The notes under the pieces: model-generated | Told to the model about the DNA's origin: nothing | What the model saw: only the letters and a program-made list of their open reading frames with translations | Databases searched by the model: none | Assembly (NCBI RefSeq): GCF_031200575.1 | Contig: NZ_CP133597.1 | Span: 1,488,001-1,552,000 of the forward strand | DNA: 64,000 nt | Direction: 5' to 3' | Source: Ferroplasma sp. | GTDB taxonomy: Archaea; Thermoplasmatota; Thermoplasmata; Thermoplasmatales; Thermoplasmataceae | Made by a program: the position numbers and the translations under genes | In this document: positions 46,803 to 55,024 of the stretch, piece by piece | Layout of the letters: each line of letters starts with the position of its first letter | Numbering within the stretch: the stretch's first letter is position 1

Positions 46803-47579
46803 ATGAGCATTGCCAATAAAATCGGTAACATAGCCTCCGGGGTATACGAACAGGCGTTGATGGAGGAAATCCGTAAAAGCAAAGTTCCCCACCATCTGGG
46901 AATTATAACTGATGGAAACAGAAGATATGCCAGGCAGATAGGCATCTCACCAAATGAGGGGCATGTCAGGGGAAAGGATAAACTCGAGGAGGTACTGGAC
47001 TGGGCAATGGAAGTTGGAATTAAAATTGTAACAGTATATGGATTTTCCACAGAAAATTTCAAGAGGGAAACCGACGAGGTCAGGTTTTTATTTAATTTAA
47101 TAAACGATTCATTGCGTGACCTTCTTCACGATGACAGAATATATAAAAATGAGATAAAGGTCAAGGTCATAGGAGATTTCAGGGGGTTACCGGAGTATCT
47201 CATAAATACCATAAATGAGGTGGAGAAATCCACAGAAAATTTCAAAAAGTTCAGGTTCAACCTTGCTATTGGTTATGGTGGCAGGCAGGAAATAATAAGT
47301 GCTGTTAAAAACATAGCATCGGATGTGGTGAATGGGATAGTAAAACTGGATGATATTAATGAAGATCTTTTCAGGAACTATCTCTATGATAATACGCTTA
47401 CTGACCCTGATCTCATACTGAGAACCAGCGGGGAGGAAAGAATTTCAAATTTTCTTTTATGGCAATCTGCATACTCAGAACTCTATTTTTCCGATGTTAA
47501 CTGGCCTGAGCTTAAAAAGCTGGACTTTTTGAGGGCTATTTATTCATACCAGTCCAGGAAGAGGAGGTACGGGAAATAA
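46803..47579 (+). CDS. uppS: cis-prenyltransferase (UppS family)
   Basis: 258 residues. Makes long-chain Z-polyprenyl diphosphate from allylic precursor plus IPP, giving carrier lipids for glycosylation. Signatures: TDGNRRYA with the catalytic Asp at about residue 37, YGFSTENFKR, GDFRGLP, FNLAIGYGGRQEI, DPDLILRTSGEERISNFLLWQSAYSELYF. It is leaderless with a palindrome just upstream. Its stop overlaps the start of tiaS by one base, so uppS, tiaS and the kinase gene form one operon, and the lipid kinase at 924-1868 may act in the same lipid pathway. Confidence 0.94.
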   Translation: MSIANKIGNIASGVYEQALMEEIRKSKVPHHLGIITDGNRRYARQIGISPNEGHVRGKDKLEEVLDWAMEVGIKIVTVYGFSTENFKRETDEVRFLFNLINDSLRDLLHDDRIYKNEIKVKVIGDFRGLPEYLINTINEVEKSTENFKKFRFNLAIGYGGRQEIISAVKNIASDVVNGIVKLDDINEDLFRNYLYDNTLTDPDLILRTSGEERISNFLLWQSAYSELYFSDVNWPELKKLDFLRAIYSYQSRKRRYGK

Positions 47580-48895
47580 TGTTTGTGGCAATAGATGATA
47601 CTGACAGCCAGGACAGGATGTGTACTACATATCTCATATACAGGATAATTGCTGATGGCCGTTATGATATCATTGATGAGCCACAGCTTGTGAGGCTAAA
47701 CCCTAATATAGGCTATAAAACTAGAGGAAACGGTGCATTGAATATTTGCCTTGGAAAGGGCAGTGGCAAAACAAACATCATAGGAAAAATATCAGGCAAA
47801 TATGTTTATTCATACTCCAGAATAGAGGAGGAGCCGGATGTGAACCAATTGATGGATTATGTTTCCTCCATAGTGGATGAATTTTATGTTAGGGACGATG
47901 ATAAAACAAACCCCGGCATAGTCATATCAAGAACCAAATTTAATGAAGAACTGTATTCCACTGCACTGCAGGAGGATATAAATATAGAGTTCATCGAGAA
48001 TTACCTCAGGGGAAGGGCTGTGTATAAAAAATTCAAGACCGGCCACGGCATAATAGGGTCAGCAGCGTCACTGGCATGGAAAGGGCAGCGTTATACATAT
48101 GAATTGCTGGATTACAGATATCCACATTATACCGGACTAACACATGAAGAAAAGATGGAAATTAGTAAAATTCCTGAAAAATATGCATCAACATTCAACA
48201 ACATAGATACTGTTAACGGTTATCCGGCAATATTCCCAAAGCCAAAAACCCCTGTTGTTATGGGAATTAGAGGAATTGTAAAAAATGACCTTATAAACAT
48301 TTATGAGGAAATACAAAATTTCCATAAAATCCAGGATGATGGGTATATAATATACAGGACAAACCAGGGAACAGACGATCATATAATAAACAACCCGGAT
48401 TACATCTCTGATATGGGTTCCTATGCTGTTACCGGGGTAATATCAGGAAATCCCTATACCATTGAAGGCGGGCATTCATTTGTAAGCCTCAATTATAAAA
48501 ATAGGGAGATTAAACTTGCAGCCTTTGAACCCACAAAGGAGTTCAGGAAAATTTTACTATCGCTGGTGCCCGGTGACATAGTAACGGCATACGGTTCATA
48601 CATGGCCGGCACGCTAAAATTAGAAAAAATCAGGATAAGGAAGATAGCCACGCTCTATTCGCGTGAGAATCCTCTTTGCCCGGTATGCAATGTCAGGACA
48701 AAATCAAAGGGGAAGGCAGACTTCAGGTGCCCTTCCTGCCACAGAAGGTATAAAACCCCTGTTTACAGGGAAATAAATCGCAATGTAAGTGAGGGATTCT
48801 ACGAGGTTCCGGTTATAGCCAGAAGGCATCTGGCAATGCCTGTAAAACTGAACAACTATTTTTATGGTTCCGGAATACACGATGGGGTTATGTGA
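47579..48895 (+). CDS. tiaS: tRNA(Ile2) 2-agmatinylcytidine synthetase TiaS
   Basis: 438 residues. Modifies C34 of tRNA-Ile (CAU anticodon) with agmatine so that it reads AUA. The N-terminal FVAIDDTDSQ motif, TRGNGALNICLG, GHGIIGSAASLAW and the C-terminal zinc ribbon CPVCNVRTK...FRCPSC (four Cys) are all present, as is the OB-like region TGVISGNPYTIEGGHSF. Archaea-specific and generally essential. Middle gene of the uppS-tiaS-kinase operon. Confidence 0.95.
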   Translation: MFVAIDDTDSQDRMCTTYLIYRIIADGRYDIIDEPQLVRLNPNIGYKTRGNGALNICLGKGSGKTNIIGKISGKYVYSYSRIEEEPDVNQLMDYVSSIVDEFYVRDDDKTNPGIVISRTKFNEELYSTALQEDINIEFIENYLRGRAVYKKFKTGHGIIGSAASLAWKGQRYTYELLDYRYPHYTGLTHEEKMEISKIPEKYASTFNNIDTVNGYPAIFPKPKTPVVMGIRGIVKNDLINIYEEIQNFHKIQDDGYIIYRTNQGTDDHIINNPDYISDMGSYAVTGVISGNPYTIEGGHSFVSLNYKNREIKLAAFEPTKEFRKILLSLVPGDIVTAYGSYMAGTLKLEKIRIRKIATLYSRENPLCPVCNVRTKSKGKADFRCPSCHRRYKTPVYREINRNVSEGFYEVPVIARRHLAMPVKLNNYFYGSGIHDGVM

Positions 48896-49343
48896 ATTGA
48901 TCTGCATAACTGGAATACCAGGGACCGGGAAAACGTCCTTCTGCAGGATGCTAAATCTTAATGGAATAAAATGCACCGGACTAAATGAAATAGCTGAAAG
49001 ATCTGGTTTGATATCTAAGGGTGTTGTTGATGTTGACCGCCTGGCTACTGTACACATAGAGTCAGATGTAGTGGAATCACACTATTCCCATTTTATGAAC
49101 TGCAGCCATGTAATAATCCTTGTTGAGGACGAAGATGTGCTGCGCAGAAGGATGGAACTGAGAGGATACAGTACGGAGAAAATAAATGAAAACCTGGATG
49201 CGCAGCGTGCCCAGACCATATATTATGAGGCATTGGACAGGCTCCCAGCGGGGCATATATTTATTATCGAGGAAAAATCCAGAGACTTAGAATCGGTATT
49301 CTGTGATATTACCTCCATACTATCAAAGATAAATAATGCATAA
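48882..49343 (+). CDS. Archaeal AK6/Fap7-type adenylate kinase
   Basis: About 154 residues, a small P-loop kinase. GIPGTGKTS near residue 10 is the Walker A, followed by LNGIKCTGLNEIAERSGL, and the AK6-type RRRMELRGYSTEKINENLDAQR lid-like and core segments. Related to Fap7/AK6, which in eukaryotes and archaea takes part in small-subunit rRNA processing with ribosomal protein S11, and shows adenylate kinase activity in vitro. The start is uncertain: ATG at 48882 (MGLCELICITG), a farther one at 48864, or TTG at 48897. Overlaps tiaS. Confidence 0.88.
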   Translation: MGLCELICITGIPGTGKTSFCRMLNLNGIKCTGLNEIAERSGLISKGVVDVDRLATVHIESDVVESHYSHFMNCSHVIILVEDEDVLRRRMELRGYSTEKINENLDAQRAQTIYYEALDRLPAGHIFIIEEKSRDLESVFCDITSILSKINNA

Positions 49344-49458
49344 TGGCATTTACTGCATGAAATTTGTTCTCTCCTCTGAATTTCAATTTGTCTCATGTTG
49401 CTGTTAATACTAAATGCTGCATAATAAGATTAATTAATGCAAAAGCTTTTATGATTAT

Positions 49459-49701
49459 ATGTACAGATGTGAGGAAATCAAGAGCATCAATATACGTTAT
49501 ATGGATGATACAGATAGGGAGTTAACGCCTGACGAGGTCAGTGACGTATGCAAAAAGGCCAATGAAAATAACGATTCTATAGAGAGATTCTTAATGAAGA
49601 ACGAGCAGAAACCTGTAAGGTATGTACAGATCAACCTTGGGAAATATAAAACCCTCATGAACAAAGAGGGTACAGTTCTCAAACCCATGCCGCCATATTA
49701 G
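49459..49701 (+). CDS. Hypothetical 80-residue protein
   Basis: 80 residues, unusual in its many charged residues in the first half (DDTDRELTPDEVSDVCKKANENND) and ending in KPMPPY. It looks like a small soluble alpha/beta protein with a last strand VRYVQINLGKYK. The ATG has a taattaatg TATA-like stretch about 25 bases upstream, which supports a real leaderless gene. Family not recognised. It sits 116 bases after the kinase gene and 90 bases before parA. Confidence 0.6.
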   Translation: MYRCEEIKSINIRYMDDTDRELTPDEVSDVCKKANENNDSIERFLMKNEQKPVRYVQINLGKYKTLMNKEGTVLKPMPPY

Positions 49702-49761
49702 GTTATTTATCGTTTCCAAAATATTTTCAGAACTTCCCGGGCATTTAAAACCTGTGAAATA

Positions 49762-49772
49762 ATTTAAATACA
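49762..49772 (+). promoter_or_regulatory. TATA-like box of the parA gene
   Basis: aatttaaatac is centred about 25 bases before the ATG at 49792. Confidence 0.5.
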
Positions 49773-49791
49773 AACTGGCATTTTACCTCTA

Positions 49792-50649
49792 ATGGCATAT
49801 GTTATAAGCACCATTAATCTAAAGGGCGGGGTTGGCAAAACGCAGACCACAATTGCCATATCTGAATTCCTGGCATCCAGCTTTGGCAAGAGAGTACTTA
49901 TTATTGATCTTGATCCACAGACAAATGCCACAGTTTCACTAATGGATGAGACCCGCTGGCTTAACATGGATAAAAAGGGAAACACCATATTTCAGCTTTT
50001 CAGTGATAAGGTTTATGGCACTGAGGTATTCGACATTAATTCATCCATTGTCAAAAATGTATCCAATATAGATTCAGGGATTCAGAACCTGGATCTGCTT
50101 CCCTCCAGCCTGAGGCTCATAGATATACAGGATAAACTTCCGCTGGTATCAAATTCGGGATATTTTGTAAAGACCCCTATTACAATTTTGAAGGATTCAC
50201 TGGGAAGCATACTGGAAAATTATGACTATGTTATGATAGACTGCCCTCCCAATCTGGGGCTAATTACCCTTGCAGGCATATACATCTCTGATTATTATAT
50301 AATACCTACAGTGCCAGATATACTTTCGACGTACGGGATACCGCAGATTCTAACCAGAATAAACTCATTCAAAAAGGATACGGGCATTCCAATAAAGCCT
50401 CTTGGAATTGTTATATCCATGTACAGGTCCAACAACAGGCTTCATGATTCAATAATTGATTCCCTGAAATACAGGGAAAGGAAGGGTGACTACCCGAGAA
50501 TTTTTGAACCATATATACCTCTTAGCGTGAGGGTTTCAGAGGCAGCGGAATTCCAGACAGGTGCTGCAACTCTTGGGCAGAAATACGGATATGAACTTGC
50601 AGATAGATACACAAAACTTGTCAGGGAGATTATAAAATATGTTGAATAA
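49792..50649 (+). CDS. parA: ParA/Soj-type chromosome or plasmid partition ATPase
   Basis: 285 residues. Deviant Walker A KGGVGKTQTTIA at about residues 11-22, with the signature lysine, then IDLDPQTNATVSL (Walker A' region) and MIDCPPNLGLITL (Walker B). These are diagnostic of the ParA/MinD group and, with DPQTNAT, of the ParA branch. It dimerises on DNA when bound to ATP and positions cargo. The next gene, which overlaps it by 11 bases, is a likely partner but is not a ParB. It could serve chromosome segregation, like SegAB of Sulfolobus. Confidence 0.9.
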   Translation: MAYVISTINLKGGVGKTQTTIAISEFLASSFGKRVLIIDLDPQTNATVSLMDETRWLNMDKKGNTIFQLFSDKVYGTEVFDINSSIVKNVSNIDSGIQNLDLLPSSLRLIDIQDKLPLVSNSGYFVKTPITILKDSLGSILENYDYVMIDCPPNLGLITLAGIYISDYYIIPTVPDILSTYGIPQILTRINSFKKDTGIPIKPLGIVISMYRSNNRLHDSIIDSLKYRERKGDYPRIFEPYIPLSVRVSEAAEFQTGAATLGQKYGYELADRYTKLVREIIKYVE

Positions 50650-50992
50650 GTCTAAATCCAGAGAACTGCCTGAAATCCTTAGATACCTTGCCGACAGAAT
50701 TGAGCGCAATCCGGAGCTAATGGAAAATATACACATAGATGTAAGGATAAAAGAAAAAAAGGAAGCACCTGATAAAATAAAGATAACAGGATACAGGGAT
50801 GACGCTGATCTTTTGAGGATGCTTAAAAGACAGAATATAGAGAATCTAAGGGGTTTTATAAGGGATAACCGCCTTGGCAGGGAAAGCAATATAGCAGGAT
50901 TAAAAACAAGGGCAGAGCTATTGGCATATATAGAGAAAAGATTAAATGAAAGGCACCACAGGGGTGATTCTTTTACAGAAAAAAATGAATAA
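50639..50992 (+). CDS. Small ParA-partner protein, SegB-position gene
   Basis: 117 residues, coupled to parA (11-base overlap). N-terminal helix EILRYLADRIERNPELME, a beta segment (NIHIDVRIKEKKE...KIKITGY), then the helical C-terminal NIENLRGFIRDNRLGRESNIAGLKT...YIEKRL, which resembles a Rho N-terminal/SAP/HeH-like helical DNA-binding module. There is no ParB/Spo0J motif. Genes in this position in Sulfolobus (SegB, about 109 residues) bind DNA sites for the ParA. Sequence similarity to SegB is not obvious to me, so the link is by position and size. Confidence 0.65.
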   Translation: MLNKSKSRELPEILRYLADRIERNPELMENIHIDVRIKEKKEAPDKIKITGYRDDADLLRMLKRQNIENLRGFIRDNRLGRESNIAGLKTRAELLAYIEKRLNERHHRGDSFTEKNE

Positions 50993-51084
50993 AACCACCG
51001 ATGGAACTGTGAAAATAATTTTTATAATGTGAACTCCAGGAAAAAATAGAAATTATTATATTCTTTACTTGAATAAATAAAGGC

Positions 51085-51894
51085 ATGTTTGAATCCTCAA
51101 GATCATATTTTTTGAAGACGGACCATATTATTGTGCCTATGTTTAGGGGAACAAACTCCAGAAAGGCACTTAAGATATCATATGACATGGCTAAATTTTT
51201 CCATTCTGAAATTACTGCCATAACAATAAGGGAAAAAAAGGCGAATGTGGATGCCTATGGACGGTTGAACCTGGTTACTGCTGCCTACAATGATGGAAAA
51301 AAGGCCGGCATAAAGGTTGTTCCAAAAATACAGACTTTCGAGGATGCAAAGAAGGGTATTATAGCTGAGACTTCCGGCCATTACTATGACCTTTTATTCC
51401 TGTCAACCAGGAAACGATCCCTGCTTTCAAGTTCTGTGTTCGGGAATATAGGAGATTATATATTGAAGAATTCCACCTTGCCAACAGCAATACTGAGCTC
51501 GGGGGATATGGAAAGAGGTTATAATAACATACTTATCCCCCTGGCAGAATCCATAAATACAAGGGCTGCTGTATTCCTTGCAATGCAGATAGGCAGAATC
51601 TACGGTTCAGGCATTACAATCTATGACCTGAGGAAATACGACAGGGCCCCCACGCACAGATTCAAAATGCTCATGGACAATCCAGGAATGCTATCTGAGG
51701 ATAAACTGGATATTACAATTATAAAGGCTGGTGATAACAGGGGAATTAAGGAGGAACTGGGCAGCTACATAGAAGCAGAGCGCCCGGATTGTGTATTTGT
51801 GGGCACGAGAAAATCACAGAACTACCGCATGACATCTGACATAAAGCTTCTTATAAAGGACCCGGACATTGATACAATTCTTGTGAAGAAATAG
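51085..51894 (+). CDS. Tandem universal stress protein (UspA-like)
   Basis: 269 residues in two Usp-like halves. The first starts with DHIIVPMFRGTNSRKALKISYDMA and ends in the ATP-binding-like ILKNSTLPTAILS; the second begins NNILIPLAESINTRAAVFLAMQIGR and ends DTILVKK. The G-2x-G-9x-G-(S/T) nucleotide motif is only partly visible (the VFGNIGDYILKNS and GTRKSQNYRMTSD stretches). Typical double-Usp proteins bind ATP or AMP and act as stress regulators. Leaderless with ttattatatt about 25 bases before the ATG. Confidence 0.8.
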   Translation: MFESSRSYFLKTDHIIVPMFRGTNSRKALKISYDMAKFFHSEITAITIREKKANVDAYGRLNLVTAAYNDGKKAGIKVVPKIQTFEDAKKGIIAETSGHYYDLLFLSTRKRSLLSSSVFGNIGDYILKNSTLPTAILSSGDMERGYNNILIPLAESINTRAAVFLAMQIGRIYGSGITIYDLRKYDRAPTHRFKMLMDNPGMLSEDKLDITIIKAGDNRGIKEELGSYIEAERPDCVFVGTRKSQNYRMTSDIKLLIKDPDIDTILVKK

Positions 51895-51932
51895 GCGAAT
51901 AAAGATTTTATAAGTTATGGCAATTAATTAAA

Positions 51933-52589
51933 ATGGAATACGAGCTGGAAAGAAATACTGTTTTAAATGCCTGCAGGGAAATGGTCAGAAGCAATTTAAC
52001 TGTTGGCTCCTGGGGGAATATAAGCCTGAGATGTGATGATGGTAATATGGTTATTACGCCCAGCGGCACAAATTATGAGAAGAGCAGGCCTGAGGATATG
52101 GTTGTAACAGATATGTCCGGAAATATAGTAAGTGGCAGAATGAGCCCATCCAGTGAAAGGTTGATGCATTATGCCATATATAAAAATAGGCCAGATGTTA
52201 TGGCCATTGTACATACACATTCAATATACTCATCTGTTCTTTCCGTAATAGATCATAGAATACCCCCTGTTACAGAGGATACTGCCATGATCCTGGGGGA
52301 CGGTGTTGAGGTATCGGAATATGCAATTACTGGATCCCAGGAGCTTGCAGACAACGTTGTAAGAGGCCTTGGCACAAATAATGCGACTATAATGAAAAAT
52401 CATGGGGCAGTGGCAGTAGGAAGCGATATGGATAGGGCTGTAACAGCCGCCCAGGTACTGGAAAAATCATCCCACATATTCATTATGGCAAAAATGTCAG
52501 GAACGGTAAATGTCCTGCCAGACCAGGATGTAAAAAAATTAAGGGGCATGTCTGAGGCCTATCTTAACCAGTGGAAAAACTGGAAATAA
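51933..52589 (+). CDS. Class II aldolase/adducin-family protein
   Basis: 218 residues with the fold of L-fuculose-phosphate aldolase: GSWGNISLRCDD, ITPSGTNYE, the zinc-ligand motif IVHTHSIYSS (HTH), and a further His in MKNHGAVAVG near residue 155. These bind Zn2+ and cleave or isomerise sugar phosphates. Close relatives include fuculose-1-phosphate aldolase and methylthioribulose-1-phosphate dehydratase; the exact substrate cannot be told. A TATA-like gattttataa lies about 25 bases before the ATG. Confidence 0.85.
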   Translation: MEYELERNTVLNACREMVRSNLTVGSWGNISLRCDDGNMVITPSGTNYEKSRPEDMVVTDMSGNIVSGRMSPSSERLMHYAIYKNRPDVMAIVHTHSIYSSVLSVIDHRIPPVTEDTAMILGDGVEVSEYAITGSQELADNVVRGLGTNNATIMKNHGAVAVGSDMDRAVTAAQVLEKSSHIFIMAKMSGTVNVLPDQDVKKLRGMSEAYLNQWKNWK

Positions 52590-52623
52590 TTTTTAAACTG
52601 TGGGTAGAAAACCATTTCATCTA

Positions 52624-54171
52624 TTATGCAAGCTGCTTTGCCATATATGGGCCCAGCCTTTCATATCCATACTTTCTGAAATAATTCCTTACTCCTATTC
52701 CGCTTATAACAATAATTCTCTTTTTGTCATATTCTTCCAGTGAGATCCGTTCTGCCTCATCCAAGAGCTTTTTCCCAAATCCGTGGTGCTGCCAGTTTTC
52801 TGATGATTCTTCCCCTATTGGAACAATATTCCCCATTACCTTTATTTCCCGTATAACAGAGGAATTCAGTATTTCCTTTCTGTGCGCCAGATCAGATGGC
52901 ATCCTTAGCCTCAGGTAGCCGATAATATCACGCTTTGAATTTTCGAAGGAAAGGAATATCTCATCGCCATTGGAGGCCCTGTAATTCCTTCTAACCAGTT
53001 CATAATCGCTTCCGAAAGAATCCCTGGCAATCCCAACTTCCCTGCTCCTGATTTCCATGGTTTTTATCCCCATCTCCTTCAGGCGGTTGTCAACCAGGTT
53101 ATGCAGGTCGCTCCTCTTTACACCTGCCTCTATAAAGTTAACCGGTATATCTCTCTGCATCCTCATAACCCGGATCCACGGTGGCATATTTTTCATAAAA
53201 TATGTTGCCATCCGGTCAACCTTTTCTGTATCGAAGGGCACAAATTTTCCCTCCTTCCAGTACATATAGAGAGCGGTATTTTTAACAACAAGGGTAGGAT
53301 ATATTTTAAGCATGTCCGGTTTGAATCTTTCGTCATTTATAACCATATCAAAACTTTTTATATCTTCCTTGTACGAGGAGCCGTACATGCCAGGCATTAA
53401 ATGATATAAGATTTTGAATCCTGCATCTTTTGCCAGCTGGGTGGATCTGACTATTTCCGGAATGCCGTGCCCCCTTCTGTTCAGCCTGAGGACAGCGTCA
53501 TTAAGAACCTGCACACCAAGCTCCACCTTTGTTGTTCCATATGATAGGGCCTCGTCTATTTCCCTCTCATTAAACCAGTCAGGCTTGGTTTCAATAGTCA
53601 TGCCTATACATCTACGTTCAGAAAACTCATTTTCCATTATTGATTCTTCAAGGCTGCCAGATACCTTCTTATTCATGCCATCTATGCATCCCTTGACAAA
53701 GGTTTCCTGATACTCCCTGCTTCTGGCTGTGAAAGTTCCGCCCATAACAATCAGATCAACCTTGCTTGTATCATGGCCTATGGTTTCAAGTTGCTTTAAT
53801 CTGTTGAACGTTATATTATAAGAATCGTAATAGTTATTTTTACCCCTGAGAGCTGAGGGTTCATAGCCTGTATAGGACTGGGGAGAATTTGAATCAACAC
53901 CTCCCGGGCAGAATATGCATTTCCCATGGGGGCATGCCTCAGGTGATGTCATGGCTGCTACAACCGCAACCCCTGACACAGTTCTGGTGGGTTTTTTGCG
54001 CAAGAGCTGAACATACTTTCTGTTGTCCCCATAATTTAGAATTTCCACATCACTGGGAACAACGTCCAGATTAAATTTTTTTGATAATAACAACTTCTCT
54101 TTCTGAAGCTGATCCTTATTCTTAATTGTGCCATTAACTATTTCAGAGGTAATTTCCTCATAAAAATCCAT
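52624..54171 (-). CDS. elp3: Elp3 tRNA uridine(34) acetyltransferase
   Basis: 515 residues. Radical SAM plus acetyltransferase protein that modifies wobble U34 (cm5U). Radical SAM cluster motif CPHGKCIFCPGG (Cys80, Cys85 and Cys88) is present; the Elp3-specific TGYEPSALRG and GMTIETKPDWFNERE follow; the C-terminal GNAT domain spans about 390-515 with HHGFGKKLLDEAERIS and YFRKYGYERLGPYM. Archaeal Elp3 acts alone without the other Elongator subunits. Monocistronic; convergent with the aldolase gene. Confidence 0.95.
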   Translation of the reverse strand: MDFYEEITSEIVNGTIKNKDQLQKEKLLLSKKFNLDVVPSDVEILNYGDNRKYVQLLRKKPTRTVSGVAVVAAMTSPEACPHGKCIFCPGGVDSNSPQSYTGYEPSALRGKNNYYDSYNITFNRLKQLETIGHDTSKVDLIVMGGTFTARSREYQETFVKGCIDGMNKKVSGSLEESIMENEFSERRCIGMTIETKPDWFNEREIDEALSYGTTKVELGVQVLNDAVLRLNRRGHGIPEIVRSTQLAKDAGFKILYHLMPGMYGSSYKEDIKSFDMVINDERFKPDMLKIYPTLVVKNTALYMYWKEGKFVPFDTEKVDRMATYFMKNMPPWIRVMRMQRDIPVNFIEAGVKRSDLHNLVDNRLKEMGIKTMEIRSREVGIARDSFGSDYELVRRNYRASNGDEIFLSFENSKRDIIGYLRLRMPSDLAHRKEILNSSVIREIKVMGNIVPIGEESSENWQHHGFGKKLLDEAERISLEEYDKKRIIVISGIGVRNYFRKYGYERLGPYMAKQLA

Positions 54172-54192
54172 GTAAAAGATAATTGCTTATAA

Positions 54193-54876
54193 TTATAAAT
54201 TTTTATTCATTCCGTTTTCATCGTCATTTTTATGCTGCTCTATGTATTTTCTGCGCCCTATGGACCTTATTACAAATGAGAATACTATTACCAGTATCAG
54301 TATGAGGAAGTCGTAATCTGCAGGTATTCCCAGATAGCTGGAAAAAAGTATGAGAACTATGGCTATAAGGAACACAACATTGGATAGAATGGCGTATATA
54401 CGGGGCATCCTATACATGTTTCTTCTCTGTGCTGCAGATGTTCCCTGTGCACTGGGATTCCCGTATGCAGTTCTTATATATGGTGACATAACGCTCATAT
54501 ATACCACAACCGGAACCTCATCGTTCATAAAATCATATATGCCTGTAAGTGACCCCGACCCGAATGTTAGTGTTCCCACCTTAGAATCATCTGATTTGAT
54601 ATCCATCTTCCTTGAATCCCCATCCTGGTAGGGCCTGCTGAGAGAATAATTTCTTCCATTATAGTTCATTGAAAGATTTCGTGAAATTGTTCCCATTTCC
54701 ATGGACCCCTGACTGATTTTGTAACCGCCAGGTGCCTTGTCTATGTAAACATTCTGAAGACCGGAAGTACTTGTAATTTCTATGGATTTGGCACCTAAAT
54801 TGGATGAATTCGCCTTTACTTCGTAAACCTCCGTATCATCCTGGTATATCTTACCGTCCTTATATGTATATTCCAC
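54193..54876 (-). CDS. Hypothetical membrane protein with N-terminal beta domain
   Basis: 227 residues. Residues 1-150 are a beta-rich soluble domain (YTYKDGKIYQDDTEVYEVKA, GYKISQGSMEMGTISRN, KVGTLTFGSGSLTGIYD) that vaguely resembles a tubby or LURP-like small barrel; two hydrophobic helices lie near 158-180 and 184-205, followed by a charged tail (RRKYIEQHKNDDE). The membrane helices are the only clear feature. Not recognised. Its start faces an AT-rich 148-base stretch shared with the acyl-CoA ligase 3' end. Confidence 0.6.
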   Translation of the reverse strand: MEYTYKDGKIYQDDTEVYEVKANSSNLGAKSIEITSTSGLQNVYIDKAPGGYKISQGSMEMGTISRNLSMNYNGRNYSLSRPYQDGDSRKMDIKSDDSKVGTLTFGSGSLTGIYDFMNDEVPVVVYMSVMSPYIRTAYGNPSAQGTSAAQRRNMYRMPRIYAILSNVVFLIAIVLILFSSYLGIPADYDFLILILVIVFSFVIRSIGRRKYIEQHKNDDENGMNKNL

Positions 54877-55024
54877 AGTTTAACATTGAAATTTAATATA
54901 TTATACTTTCTATTATTATTTAAATACATAGAATATAAATTTGTGTGAAATAGGATTCCTGGGAATTAAAGCAAGAATTGATTATAAAAACTAATAGCAT
55001 GGGATTTAGAAGGAATACAAATAT

